Shown: positions 49,401-61,784 of the stretch, one piece after another
How the letters are laid out: each line of letters begins with the position of its first letter
How positions within the stretch are numbered: position 1 is the first letter of the stretch
Source of the DNA: Plantago ovata
Lineage: Eukaryota > Streptophyta > Magnoliopsida > Lamiales > Plantaginaceae
NCBI GenBank assembly: GCA_028274465.1
Contig: CM051456.1
Coordinates: 12,923,745 to 12,987,744, forward strand
Direction of reading: 5' to 3'
Length of the DNA: 64,000 nucleotides
Program-made: the position numbers and the translations under genes
Notes under the pieces: model-generated
The model's database searches: none
The model's input: the letters and a program-made list of their open reading frames with translations, nothing else
What the model was told of the DNA's origin: nothing

Positions 49401-52400
49401 GAACCTGGTGTCTCAAATACTCAACTTAACTAGACACAAAGTGTTGTGCACTTGTCAAACATAACAAATTGGGAACAGACTTACCTTTGGAGCAGATAGT
49501 CTATCCAACTTAAGAAAACGAAGAATGAACTGAGTTGTTGAGCCATTCACAATAAGCGTGAGGAACACAATCCCACCAGTTAGAAAAACAAACTGCAAAA
49601 GCAAGAGATATGGTCATATAATAACTTGCACAAACACAGATGTTATTAAAGTAGCGCCAGCACTGGGCTCCACACCTTTTCCTTTCAGGACCAAGACCCA
49701 CAAACTAATCATAATTGTTCAGAACCCCTAATATATGGAATTCTGGCTTTTGGAGAAAGTGATTAATAATCATCAAGGAACTGAACTATAAGAAAGATGG
49801 CAAATTACATGAATATCTAATTCAGTATGTCAATCTTTGAATAAGATAGTAAGCCATCATAAGTATTTTCTGCTCATTATCAGAAAATTGGCTGTTAATC
49901 AATTGGTTAAGTGACGTACCAGGGTTCCAGTATCAGAACTTATATGTGAGGAGTGGTCACTGGTACGCTGAAATGACAATAAAAATGAATAAACATTAGT
50001 TAGAAGAGAGTGAAACCCGGTTATCGATATTTTATCTAGAAACTAGATTGAGGCGCATATTAATGTATGGGGACCATCCCTTAATGTTATGATAATGTTT
50101 ATTTGGGTCGATTGGCGTAATTGAATTTCGGGAGAAATTATTATAGTGCTAGATACTATTTGTCAGTTGCGGAAGCTACCTAGCTATGTGTGAAATATTC
50201 ATACACTTATTGTAATAGGTTTGTTATTGAAGAAGCTAGTACATACATGGCGCGTTTTGCCTACTGGGAAGAAATACTATATTGTTCCAATTTTTTTATG
50301 ATGTTATTTAGTATGAACATAGAGAACAAGGACAGGGCCACACATTAAGAGAGAAACCACTTTAGCATTCACATAAGATTGAAATGTAGATCAGCAAGCC
50401 AAGCATCATAAATTTAAAATGATAATACACTCCAGACAGAGAAGTAAAATACTAAGGAAGATAATGGCATATGAACTAAGCAATCAGAAACTAGAAGATA
50501 TCTCAAATTGCCACTCTTTAAATTTTCGAGTTGGTGCTATATATGACCTAATAAATCTCAATTTCTCCTTGTATCTTCACAAAGAAAGATTTGGGAATCT
50601 AGCTTGAAGGAAACTGGGAAACTCAAACTCATCCGGACATGCTTTCGGGTAGATAAGGACGAAATGTCCCAGAATCCCAGATATCGGCAACTAAGAAGAA
50701 TATCTACATATATAAAGATGGCAGAAACTCATGCTCAATAGTTTCCTGAGCAATCAAGAAATAGCCTCAGAAAACCATATAGAGGGAGTTCAAATGTAGC
50801 CGAGTATGTAAGAAGATGCATAATGAAAAATCAGTTTCTTTTTATTTTGTCGATAGAAAAGGATGAAGTAGAACAAGTCTACCATATACAGTTCAAATGG
50901 TGGAGTAATATGCCTTTTATGTTGTTAGGGATAGTGACAGATCACCTACATGCACTAAATGACCAGCAAAAATCTTTATACTCTCTATTGAGGAACTTCA
51001 AAATTTCAATCAATCACCTTCGATGCCTTGGCCTCATTTTGACACAATATATAACTCAAGTTGAGGTAAGATTGACAGGTGATTGATTCTGTTACTAGTA
51101 GTGAAGAAAGAAGTAAATCTCACAAGGATATCTACTAATTAATGAATATAGTATTCCTTAGCTTGTCTGCACCACTATTCATTTTCATGTCTTCATTGTG
51201 CTCATTCACACTTCATGATATGCATCATGTTTTCACAACCCCCCCCCCCTCAAGTTGGCACAGAGATAGTACACATGTCCAACTTGCAACAAACCAATAG
51301 GTCGCAAATATGCAGATATCAACATGAAATATGATGTATTTAACAATCCAAAAGGATGGTTGTTGAATTGCATGAGTGTGGACACTTTGGGCCTTGGCTT
51401 TGGTAACTCAAAGTAGAGGCAACCATGTTGAGAGAGGCGAGGACCAGAAGTTTTCAAGTACTTCACTGTTTGTTGCAAGTTGGACATGTGTGATATCATT
51501 GTGTCAACTTGAGGGGGAGTGTAAAAACATGAGATATGAATATTATGAAAGTCATGAAGTGTGAATTAGCAAAATGCACACATGCTAATGAACAATGCAT
51601 TAATTAGTAGATGTCCTTGTGTGATTTACTTTTGATTAGAGTGCTTAGCACTTGTCTGTTTATACTTGTGTAATGCTAAGAATAATAAGAAAGATACGAT
51701 GTAGTCCTTGAAGCACTTCCTATATTTTCCACAGTTATGCATTATCCAGAGTGCTTATATGTCTTCGACATTCATTTTGTAACAAACTACTAATCAGATC
51801 CCAATGAACACCAAAACGAAATACTTTGCAGTGGAGGTCATATGAGGAAACAAATTAAGGTAGATGGCTTATTTTCATAGCCTTACAGGAAATGAATTCA
51901 ATTTATATTTGAATATAATTCACAGCAGACAGACGGTAGTAACTCACCTTAACAGACAGTGAAAGTGATAATGCAACAGCACCACGCAGACCAGACCAGA
52001 CAAGAACGATAGCTTCTCTCCACTCCAGACCATAACCAAAGTATTGTAGAAATGGAAATAAAACTCCAACTACAACCACCCGCGCAACTTGAACAAACAC
52101 GTATAGAAGAAATAGATAGCCCCAAGAATTTTCTGTGAGAGACATGAGACAGATTATTGAGATCCATTACATCTTTGCTAAGGTTCTTAGGTCTCCCAAC
52201 AATGTTGCTTTGGGATATGATTTGGGTTTATTGAGCTAAACTTTGCGGCTTTGCCACCTTCCGAAACATTTCTGATGACCAAAGTTATAAACAACCAATT
52301 GCTTCCAAAAGACACACACGCACACATTTCTGATAGATGATGAGGGGGGAAAAAGCGTTTTCGAGATACCATGAAATTACAAGATCCAACTTTTCAGTAC

Positions 52401-54150
52401 GAATTTTAGAACTTATTGAAAATTGAAAATACTATATAATTTCTTCAAATTGATAAAAACAGAAACTAATTTTGCATACTTATAGCTAAACCCGCCCTCT
52501 CTCTTCATATGGTTATATATGCTGATGAAAAAATTTGAAATTAGAGCAAAAATAAAGGTGGTATATGCAAAGGTTTGGTGCAAAAATTTAAGGGGGTGTC
52601 AACATAATTTATCAGAAAATAAGGGAGGTTCTTGAAATTTTGTTAAACCGTGTTTTACGGCAATTATACCCCGGAAGCAATTTTAAATTCAATTTTTTGC
52701 TCTATCGCATATCATCAATACACAAATGGTAAAAAGAACTTTACCGTGGGTTTTAAATATATTGTCACCTCCGAGAACACCTTCTGCTATAACTACTCCG
52801 CTGCAAATATGACAAGGAAATAGGCTCTCAGAAAACTTTAGAAATTCGTAAGGTAATTGCTATTGTCTTGATTTCAAGCTACACATAAAACCAAGCAAAA
52901 GTGAAGATAATAATGATCAGCTCCACAACAGATAGAGATTATATGGTTTAAGGGGCCAAAAAAGATTTTGTACTTTGTTATGGAAAATTGATAAGTAAAA
53001 CAAAGTTGTAAGTTGATTCGAACAGTTAACAGAGTTCAAAGTGTGGATAGAAAATGCTCATATCAAGTCTTACCTTAAGATGGAGATTAATGTGGTAGCT
53101 ATATATGTAATCATTAGGGTTCAAAGAGGATAGAAGATGCTCATGTCGAGTCTTACCTTAAGATGAAGATTAATGTATTAGCTATGTATGCAATCATTTC
53201 CCTGAAACAAATGTATACATCATAAGAAATATGTCTGAGTAGATAATCACAATCACTATATGTATAAACTAGCAATTTTCAACACGAAAGAGACAAAGGA
53301 TGGGGAGAGGCTGATAATAAGCTAAGCATCTGCTAGACTGGATGATTGCAATACCCACTCTCTAAACTTCACAAGAAACTGAGAACTCCTTCTATCATGT
53401 GCTTAAGCATGTCAAATCATTTTATATCCGAGCTTAAGGTAATGTGTATATTATTGATCAGGAGCATTTGACAAGTGGAATACTGATCATAGGCTTAAGA
53501 TTCTAACTTAACCCCAGGGTGTTGTACAAGAAAATCTATTTCAATTTTTTTTTTCTTACCATTCGTACTGTTTAAATAAAGTATTCAACATTTGGTCCTT
53601 GGAGATAAGGTACGCAAATAGTACAGAGTTAAAACTCCATTTTTTTACATAAATTCAACCTTTTGAACTTTCCAAATACGGGAAGTGCAGGTTTCCAGCA
53701 TATAGTACATTAAAATTGTTGATAGCAAAAAGGTCTTATTCAATAACCAATAAGGTAATTGGGCAATAATTTTTTCTATAACAAAGATAAGGATGGCATT
53801 CTTTTACCCCCGAACAATTGCCAACAGAAGAGCAAAACATGGAATGAATGCGGTGTAAGTACCAAAAATGATGCAAGCTTCCTTGACTTTCACCCTTAAA
53901 GGCTGTACGAGCCACAGCAGAGTAGAACCTGTCCATACATGTGATCAGAAAGCTGTTTAAGCAATTCATAATCACCAATAAATATAATCAAACCTACATG
54001 CCCAAAGTCATGACTGTCAAAACACCAGAAACTTCAGCTCCTTCTTGAGCCTGTCATAAATTGCAAGTAAATGCCCTAAGCTCACTTCAAATGAGGAAAA
54101 AAAAAAGGATTTCTCTTTTTATAACTAAAAAATAAAATAATAAAAAAAAC

Positions 54151-54211
<61 letters not shown>

Positions 54212-57200
54212 TTATGTGCTAATGAATGCATAAAAAACACATTTAAGTTCTTTAATGATAATGTGTACAAATAACTTCCATAATTTGGATTCTTAATCAA
54301 ATGTTGGAAGTTAGTGAGGAACTGAGTAAAGCCATAACTAAAAGTTGTAATGTGTGTTTCACACTAATAAGCATTAGAAACTTTTTTCAACTTTACCGAG
54401 AACTAGAACAAAATGTCATAAGCTAAAAACTAGCTGCTTCTTAAACGCAGAAAATAGGAACTCTCATTAAATTGCATTTCCACTGCCATTTTTCATATCC
54501 TGATAGACATATATACAGATTACAGAGACTGTAATGGTTTAACCAAATGATCCACTGCTAGTGCTAAGAAACCATTTTTTTGTCATTAATGTAAAGAAGT
54601 TCGCAATTCGGCATCAAGTCCAAAAGTTCACAGCTGAAGCACATTACAGTACCACCAAGACACATTTTTCCTTTAATCATATTTTTAAGAACACCGGAAA
54701 GGAACTTAGTCTTCCAAAAAGAACCTTATTTATATAATTACCATGTAAAGAGCTTTACCCTGGTTTCAAGAAACATGATCAGATTTCTGAAGTTTACTCC
54801 ATAAAGGGCAGTGGAGCGTACCGAGACAGTAATACCTAAAGAAGAGCCTGGAGAGAGGCAGCTTAATGGCTTCTCCACGGCACCTTCCATTTTATTTGTT
54901 TATTTATTGGTTTTTGATTGACTTTATCAAATATTTAAGATAAGGAAAACAATACACAAGGAGTTCATTGAAATTACAGATTGGATAGAAAAGACAATGA
55001 ATCCTTAAATCACGCTGAACAATAGATGTCATCAATGTATCTATCGTTCTTCCTATGATCATATCCCAAGAATTATCTATTTCTTACGTCTGAAGTTTCT
55101 TACCCAAGCCCAAATAACATCCTCAGTATTCCTTGGAAACGCCCAAGGTACATGTTTTCAGAAAAGCTAATCCCTCTGTGTAAATGGAAGCATGGATGAA
55201 AACTAACTTATATTTCTTCTCAAAACAGAGACTTTGATAATGTCTATTTTTTAGGAAGTTCTCGAAAAATCTGAAACATTTCAAGATTTTAACCCAAGAC
55301 GTATTCTAAATATGACCTATAAACAATGGATAGAAGTGGATTGTCATACGGTTTGGATAGGAGAAAATTAGGACACAGATTAGATACAACAATGCCCATA
55401 CTGTGTAACAGAACATAACTGTGCACCTAATACAAGCTCAATGCAACTGAATAAACGTCAACATACATCTACAGGTCCGCACATGACACAATCTACCAAT
55501 ATCAACAACAAAGAAACATATAAAAATAAAAATACGGTTGATGAAGTACATACAGTGAAATACGCAATATAGCTCACAGCAAGCGTCAAAGTAATTTCTA
55601 TAACTGTGTCGTTGAATATGAATCCCAGCCACAGAACTGATGCAATTCCAAAAGCAAAACCGAGACCTACACTGTACCAATAAAGAAGCAATTCAGCTAA
55701 GTATAACACATGTTATTCTTTATGAAAAGTATATGAACATACGCTCCAAGAGACACTTGTAACAAGAATTTGATTACAGCTCCCCAATTGAAACTCCATC
55801 CGAGAACCATCCGGTAGAATAACTGATAGACTACGATTGCTGTCCTGTAAAGTACAGATGCATATTCTTAATTAATAATGGGAGATGACCATCGTGCATA
55901 TCATGTTTTGGGAAGGAACTAATAACAACTGCAAATTTTGGTTGAACAAACTGAATGTATACTTTAATCCTACTCTAGCGTCTTTGGATAGAGAATAGTG
56001 TAAGATAAGCATACCCATCATTCATCAAGGACTCTCCTTCAATTATCGTACTCAGCTTTTTGCTGGCTCCGAGCTCCTTCAGGAGAGCAACAACAGCCAC
56101 AGGATCAGTAGCACTAAGGAGACCACCAAGCAGCAACGACGTTTTCCAGCTCCAGTTATATGGAAAAGCAAACTGTAGTTCTTTAAGATCTCAATACAAT
56201 GCCAGGAAAAAAACAAGACAAACAGAAACAAAGAGAACAGAAAAGAAAGAAATTTTCAAACCTTCAAAGCAGTCCCAAGAAAAAAGGTTGAAATAAGTAC
56301 TCCAGGGCCAGCAAGTAGAACCATTTGAACCATACACCTCTGTATTGCATGAGTGACACCAGAGAAAAAGGCAAATGGTTTACTAGATGTTTGATAAAAT
56401 TGGCAGTCTGTTGAATAACAACCAAGTTGCGAGCATCGTTTTCGTTCTTTTTGTTTGCTTTTTGAAAAAGTAATTCATATTCTAGTATTAACTAAATATA
56501 TATATTATTAATAATAATTTTAATAAATTTTTTTAAAAAGCAATTACATGGGAGTGTGTCACAGTGACTCGGATAGCAAAGAATCAAGATGGTTAACACC
56601 AGACACAGGGTCACTAACTAGAACCCTGAAGCAACAAAGCAAGCACTGAAAGAAAGACTTCTCTTTCAAACAAGGCAACTGACATCTCAGAGCGTTTGTT
56701 GTTCACTTCTCTCAAGCGGCACCAACAACTCAATAACGGATAAGAATCCATTAAATCCTATTTTATTTATTCCAGAATTTTCTTCACCAAGCTCTAAGCA
56801 CATGGACCACTTTGTGTGTAGTGTCCATGAAAGTTCACAAGAACCCAATATGCATTTCCATTGTATTAAGAAAAATAGGAGAACATGAAGATCCACAGAA
56901 TAACGCAAGCTTAAAAAATTAGATTTTTTTTTTAAATGTGTAGAAATAATGATGAAATCATTGATCTAAAATATATCAAGGATTAGCCTTGTCATTCTGT
57001 GTTTTCCTCAAGACAGAAACGGGAACACTCATGCAAGGATTACTGAAGAATATGGAAATTATTTAATGCCTTCATTTTTAGGAGCTTTTTCTTCCATTCT
57101 TCTGCTTACAACAGGTGATTAGATGGAGTACATCTGAAATGTGTACGCAAGTATCTCTGATAGATGAAATAGGTTTCCCTGATAGAAGAATAAGCATAAC

Positions 57201-58674
57201 TAGCTGTTCTTATGTATATAGAAAGCATAAACTCAAATCCCATCCAGTCGTTACTTGTCAATTTGTACAAAACAATGTTTATTAGCCTAAAGCTAGCTAA
57301 GCAGCACCGTTATGATACCACAATACCACATCTAGACAAGCTTAACCAGGATCCGCCACGACCTAATAGCAACGGAAACTTTTTCTACTTCTATTAGCTA
57401 CATTCTAATGCAAAATGGGAAAGGACAGAGACAAAGATGGATTTCAAATTCTACATGCTTTTGACCGATATAAAGATATGACGAAACAAGTTAAGAAGAA
57501 GAACCTTTATCTGGTGCACTTCCATTGAAAATGCACTCTCAAAAAGAAGTGCAGGAAGGAAGACAGCCAAGAGAAGATCTGGATCAATATTATTCCCTGA
57601 CAAAGAACAAAGACCACTATCACCAACTATTAATAGCATATGCATTATTTTACGAACAAACTAAATTTCCATTCCCTCATGCAACACAAATAACTAAAAC
57701 AAAGCCTAAAGCTTCATAGATGGATTAACAGATATACAGAATCCTTATCGAATAACTTCTTAACAGCTTTTATGGTAAGTGGATACTTCAACTTACATAT
57801 ACGAATTCCATCACCAAGCTTCCCCAATCCATGATGTGTTCCATATTCTGCAAAGACAGATCATCTTCAACTTATTTTCACTTCATACAAGTTTATCTAC
57901 CTAATGAGACAGGGATCACTACAAAATGATATATGAACTTCAACATAGCTGCATATCAAGGCACAAATACAATAGATAATCTGACAGGCTTAATAACCGG
58001 ATATATCCACAAGTGAAAATGGAATATATTAAATTCATCAACATAGTTGCATATCAGAACCAACCACAGATATCAATCAATCTGCATGATGCATAGGTCT
58101 ATGTTTCACAAGCAAAAATGATCCGAGTGACGAGCATGATAAGCAGATACTTCCACATTTGAATATGGAATACATTTAAGTAGTTCAACATAGCTGCATA
58201 TCACGCACAAAATCAACCACAAATATTAATCAATCCGATACTAGTAAGCAGATACTAGCACAATTGAGCATGGAATAGATTTAAGTATTTTCAGCATAAC
58301 ATGAAATACAAAATATCAATCAATCTACATGGTGCATAGTTCTAAATATCATCAGCATAGGTAGCAAAAATGATCCAGCTGACAGTGACAGGCATAAATT
58401 CATAATGAGCAGATAGATATAGTTTCCACAATTGAACATGGAACAGAAACCACAAACCTAAAGCACCAAGTCCAATGCCGAGGACAAGCAGAGCAACAGT
58501 GTAAGGCACGCGCGTGCCTCTAAGCACGTGGCGAGAGGCGATCCCCAAAACCAAGCTGATTCCGACGAAAATGACAGCGTTGGAAGGGTCGGATTCAGGC
58601 GTAGGAGAAACTTCCTCTTCCAATACTCTAAGAGGCAGTGAAATTGTTTCATGCCTCATAATTGGAGACGCCAT
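43471..58674 (-). CDS. SOS1: SOS1, plasma-membrane Na+/H+ antiporter (NHX7)
   Basis: Twenty-two coding exons on the minus strand: 58674-58458, 57847-57797, 57596-57505, 56339-56262, 56172-56015, 55844-55743, 55671-55554, 54050-53998, 53928-53863, 53201-53157, 52800-52745, 52132-51948, 49967-49920, 49592-49485, 48442-48211, 47005-46703, 45602-45505, 45425-45295, 45208-44990, 44907-44701, 44511-44247 and 44072-43471. Residues about 1-460 are the membrane exchanger domain (FLPALLFESAFSMEVHQIK, LLSATDPVAVVALLKELGA, VLVWSGLRGAVALSLSLSVK). A long cytosolic tail follows, with a cyclic-nucleotide-binding-like region in exons 19-20 (GTTLYREGSKPTGIWLI) and the terminal DSPSTLSF, matching the site phosphorylated by SOS2. 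SOS1 exports Na+ at root and xylem cells. All introns are GT-AG. Exon 18 is one base short near 45328-45330, giving a stop after about 705 codons; otherwise about 1144 residues, as in Arabidopsis. Confidence 0.93.
47018..47127. repeat. Imperfect ~55-bp direct duplication in SOS1 intron 15
   Basis: CTCATTGTTAGAT, then TTATTTATG(C/T)CATTAACC and AAAGTTGGG, occurs twice in tandem next to the exon 16 acceptor side. Confidence 0.75.
51190..51575. mobile_element. Copia-type LTR retrotransposon end remnants in inverted arrangement
   Basis: In SOS1 intron 12, CCCCCCCTCAAGTTGGCACA at 51241 faces its complement GTCAACTTGAGGGGGAGTGT near 51505. This is the polypurine-tract region at the 3' end of many plant Ty1/copia elements. 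Flanking sequence (ATTCACACTTCATGA and TCATGAAGTGTGAATT) continues the inverted symmetry for about 90 bases per arm. A fossil of LTR-element ends with no internal genes; clearly broken and old. Confidence 0.6.
53017..53201. repeat. Tandem duplication including SOS1 exon 10
   Basis: A unit of about 83 bases, running from AGAGTTCAAAG/GGGTTCAAAG through GCTCATRTCRAGTCTTACC and most of exon 10, is present twice. The true exon is 53157-53201. The second copy, at about 53074-53116, includes the donor site but lacks an AG acceptor next to the coding match. It differs at several positions. Confidence 0.8.
54150..54210. repeat. AAT microsatellite in SOS1 intron 7
   Basis: About 20 AAT units in tandem. 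The poly-Leu open frame across it on the minus strand is an artefact. Confidence 0.95.
57935..58370. repeat. Diverged tandem repeats in SOS1 intron 1
   Basis: Three to four imperfect copies share CAACATAG(C/T)TGCATATCA, CAATCAATC and AGCAGATACT in the same order, with CATGGTGCATAG-like segments between them. They fill most of the 610-base first intron. Confidence 0.75.
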
Positions 58675-59480
58675 GGTTTTGGGTGTTAGACTGGTCGAGT
58701 AATCAGTACGAGGTTAGAGAGCTCTAAATCCGTGATTATATTAACATATAAGTAAGCAGCAGCAAAGAGAGCTTGCTTGCTTGTGAGTGGAATATTCGCA
58801 GCTTGATGAGCTTCTAAGTTGTAATCATTAAAATTAAAATAATGAGGAAGAAGAAGAAAGACAGAAAATGAGTACAACTCAGATGTCAACAGTAATAGTA
58901 TAATTATGCTCTGATCATACTGCTGGTTGGTTTTATGGTGCAATCGCGTCACCAGATGTACATGGTTTTGTTTTTCAAATCGAACAGGACAAAAAGCCCT
59001 AATCAGATGTTAATTATAATTAAATGATACTTACGTGTAGTATTAGGCTAGCTTAGCCCTTATTATACAGTAGTACAGTAGAGTCTACTCGTGTAGGAGC
59101 AAAGAGTTCTGATCTGACTTTCTGCGTTTTGAGGAGTCGTTCATTTCGACGGGTCCAATCCTGGCCTCCTGGGCACTATTATTAGGGCGGGGGATGACAA
59201 GTTGGATTTATATTGGATCTTGGTTAGATTGATTTTTCATACCCTCTTAGCGTCCATAATAACAAGTAAATGAAACATCTTAGTTTATTAATTACATTTT
59301 GGTTCAAAGTCAACAAAAATTTACTATTCCAAAATTGAATTTTGATGAAACCAAACAAACCTTAGTGTTTTCAAATAAAAAAAATAAAGAATTAAAAGAA
59401 AAACTAAGTAAAATACTAAAATAATAAAATAAATTTTAAAGAAAAAAAACTTAACTAAAATAAAAATAAAAAAATTATCT
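58675..59480. promoter_or_regulatory. SOS1 upstream region
   Basis: Probable SOS1 5' UTR and promoter, transcribed leftward. An 88-codon minus-strand frame runs from ATG at 58952 to a stop at 58686, twelve bases before the SOS1 start codon. If transcription begins upstream of 58952 it would be an upstream ORF. No strong TATA box could be assigned. Confidence 0.4.
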
Positions 59481-59493
59481 TCAACATCCCCAA

Positions 59494-59690
59494 AGCTTCG
59501 GTACCGTAATTTTTTCCGGTACCGGAGCTCCAGCGCCGAAAACGATGGAGCAAGCTGCTCCACCACCATTAACGTGCAGCAAGCAGCTTGCTCCACCGCC
59601 GGTGGAGCAGCAGCTCCACCATTACTCCACCGTTTTCGGCACCAGAGCTCCGATACTGGAATTTTCCAGTATCGAAGCTTTAGCGAAGAA
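59494..59690. repeat. GC-rich palindromic repeat array 3
   Basis: Nested inverted repeats: TCCGGTACCGGAGCTCC, GGAGCAAGCTGCTCC, CTCCACCGCCGGTGGAG, and CGGTACCGTAATTTTTTCCG facing CTGGAATTTTCCAG. Outer parts are also complementary (CCGAAAACGATGGAGCA facing CTCCACCGTTTTCGG). It shares the GGAGCTCC theme of arrays 1 and 2 and sits within very AT-rich sequence (59360-59480 and 59700-59800). Confidence 0.85.
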
Positions 59691-60303
59691 GATGGATGGA
59701 TCTAGTTAAATATTTAATTTTTATTTTATTTTATAATTCTATTTAGATTTTTTAAATCTTTAAATTAATTTTTTGATTGAAAATATTTATTTTTCTTAAG
59801 TCATGTTTGGTTGGAAGGTGTTTAAAGTGTTGGTCAACTCAAATGGACTAAAATGTAATTGAGTTTGGACAAAAATGTACTAATTGATAACACAAGAGGG
59901 TCATTTATGAGAAAGGACTTCATAGTGAACCCTTATAATCAATTTTATCTTGGACCTTAATAGTGTTATCTCCCTAACACCACTATTAGAGCGTCCAAAA
60001 AACATATAAATTGACCGATATAGAAATTCGCAGGTGAATAGGTATATAATGGAAGTTGGAGCCAAAGATTAACGAAGGCAAAAATACTTTACTAGTCTCC
60101 ATGAGTAGTTCATGGACTATTGAGGTATGGAACTTAAAAGGGAAATAATTTTCTTAAAACGTTATATCTAACATACTTTAATTCTATATGTGTCAGCACT
60201 TTTGCTGGGAGTCGTTTAAAAAAAAATCACTCTTGCTGGGAGAACAACTTATGGTGAATGAATAATGATTACCCTAAGTAGGGTAATTTGAGGAATCCGG
60301 TTT
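59691..60303. other. Intergenic DNA right of array 3
   Basis: AT-rich, non-coding, with no recognisable repeat family or element ends. Confidence 0.4.
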
Positions 60304-60500
60304 TTAAGAATGAATGTTATGGTGGGATTGCTTTAGAAACAGGCTAAAGATAGAAAGGGTTGGCACTTGGCATATGGATAGTACTATTTCATTTAGTAAA
60401 AATTGCAGAATCTCTTGGTCCTTTGGGTCTAAATTTTCTGAATTTAGAGGTTGTAAGAAAGACCGAGCAGATGATCCACTATAAGATTCAAGCACATGAT
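60304..60500 (-). other. Possible unidentified exon
   Basis: A minus-strand frame contains SGSSARSFLQPLNSENLDP and KDQEILQFLLNEIVLSICQV. Composition is protein-like and an acceptor-like TTATAG precedes it at about 60470. I do not recognise the family. It could be a downstream exon of the gene fragment at 61.5-61.8 kb, which has the same strand, but nothing joins them. Confidence 0.3.
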
Positions 60501-60599
60501 CTTAAATGGGGCATGTTATACTTCCTTTGTTTATGCACTAAAACTCCCCGAGTAGCCCATCTCGAATTGTTTATGTTAGCCTTTGTTAGACTTTGATTA

Positions 60600-61490
60600 T
60601 TTTTAACATTTGGGATGTTGCTTTGTATTGTGGAACTTTGAATTCCTTAGTCTTAGTATCTCATTTCAATTTTTTACATATCTTTTTATTTTATTATAAA
60701 TTTATCAGAAGCTCTCGTTAAGGCTCGACTCGGCTCGAGCTCGTTCGAGCCAAAAGAGCCAAGCTCGAGTATGAATTACAGCTCAAACTCGAACATGAAT
60801 TTTTACAGCTCGACTAGTTTAAGAGCACTAAGATTGACCTTCAATGTATTGAAGACACCATGCTAATTTATTATTCAACACGTCGTAGCAAAGAAAATGC
60901 TCAAATTAAAATTTTATTGATTTAAAGTACTTGAGTTTACAATCTCTATGAACCCTCTAATTCGACTCTTCGAGAATTATCTATAGGACTGACTTTTGAG
61001 AAGTTGAGCGACTTTGATGCTTCGATCTTCTCTTGCTTGACTTGAAAACTTGTTGGCTCAATGGCTTTCACAACTTGTTCTAGAGAAGATGCTTCCACTT
61101 GTTTGAAGTTGGCGGTTGACACTTGTTAACTTCCTGGATTTAAGTTGATTCAAGGGCATTTGCAACTTGTTCTTGAATCTTTACTTGAAGTTGGCGGCGA
61201 TCAATTGTTAACTTATTTTTTACTTGATGGGTGTTGTTGACTTTGTCTTTGAGCTTCTCGACTTGAGTATCTCTATCTTATTCAGGAGCTTTTGAGCTTG
61301 ATCTTGATTTGGATGGAGGACTCGACTTGAGTTCGTCTATTCAAGGGCCTCTTGGCTTGATTTCGATGAGCGCATCTAGTTCTTCTTGAAATTCGGGCTT
61401 CAGTCTTCTTTAGAGGAAGTTCGATCTTCAGGAAACGTTTATTCAGTCTTCTTTAGAGGAAGTTCGTTCTTCTTGAAATTCGGCCTCCAC
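60600..61490. repeat. Region of degenerate internal repeats
   Basis: The interval 60715-60780 has GCTCGAGCTCG-type palindromic sequence. The interval 61060-61215 holds two diverged copies of a segment with CAACTTGTTCT, TTGAAGTTGGCGG and TTGTTAACTT. The interval 61395-61475 has two copies of TCTTCTTTAGAGGAAGTTCG. No coding frame is convincing. Confidence 0.55.
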
Positions 61491-61784
61491 TCGCTCTAGC
61501 ATCATCAATAAACTTGAAACACTCATCGAAATACTGAGATAACTTCACATCCCGAGTATCAGAAACTGTTTCATTCAGTTCACATAAAACAAACAAACAA
61601 ACAAACAAACCATATTAATTATTACTCCAGCAGTATTAAACAACACGAAGCTCACAGGGAACTAGAAACTGAAACTGGAACTGAAAACTGACATAGGGAT
61701 CAGAGAGAATCAAGAACCTTGAATGATTTTGTAGGTGAAATCGTCAGGATGGAGAGGGGGCAGTGAATTGGCCACCGTCAAAAC
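61491..61784 (-). pseudogene. Fragment of an unidentified host gene, cut by a Copia insertion
   Basis: Two minus-strand exons join in frame across a GT-AG intron: 61784-61718 (ANSLPPLHPDDFTYKIIQ) and 61565-61491 (SDTRDVKLSQYFDECFKFID, then donor A|GTGGAG). The first has no ATG; its frame runs directly into the left LTR of the retrotransposon at 61785. I do not recognise the protein. The intron holds a CAAA microsatellite (61587-61610). Whether exons remain on the far side of the retroelement cannot be seen. Confidence 0.5.

Noticed and set aside
54082-54300. Poly-leucine open frame
   Set aside because: It arises from the AAT microsatellite in a SOS1 intron.
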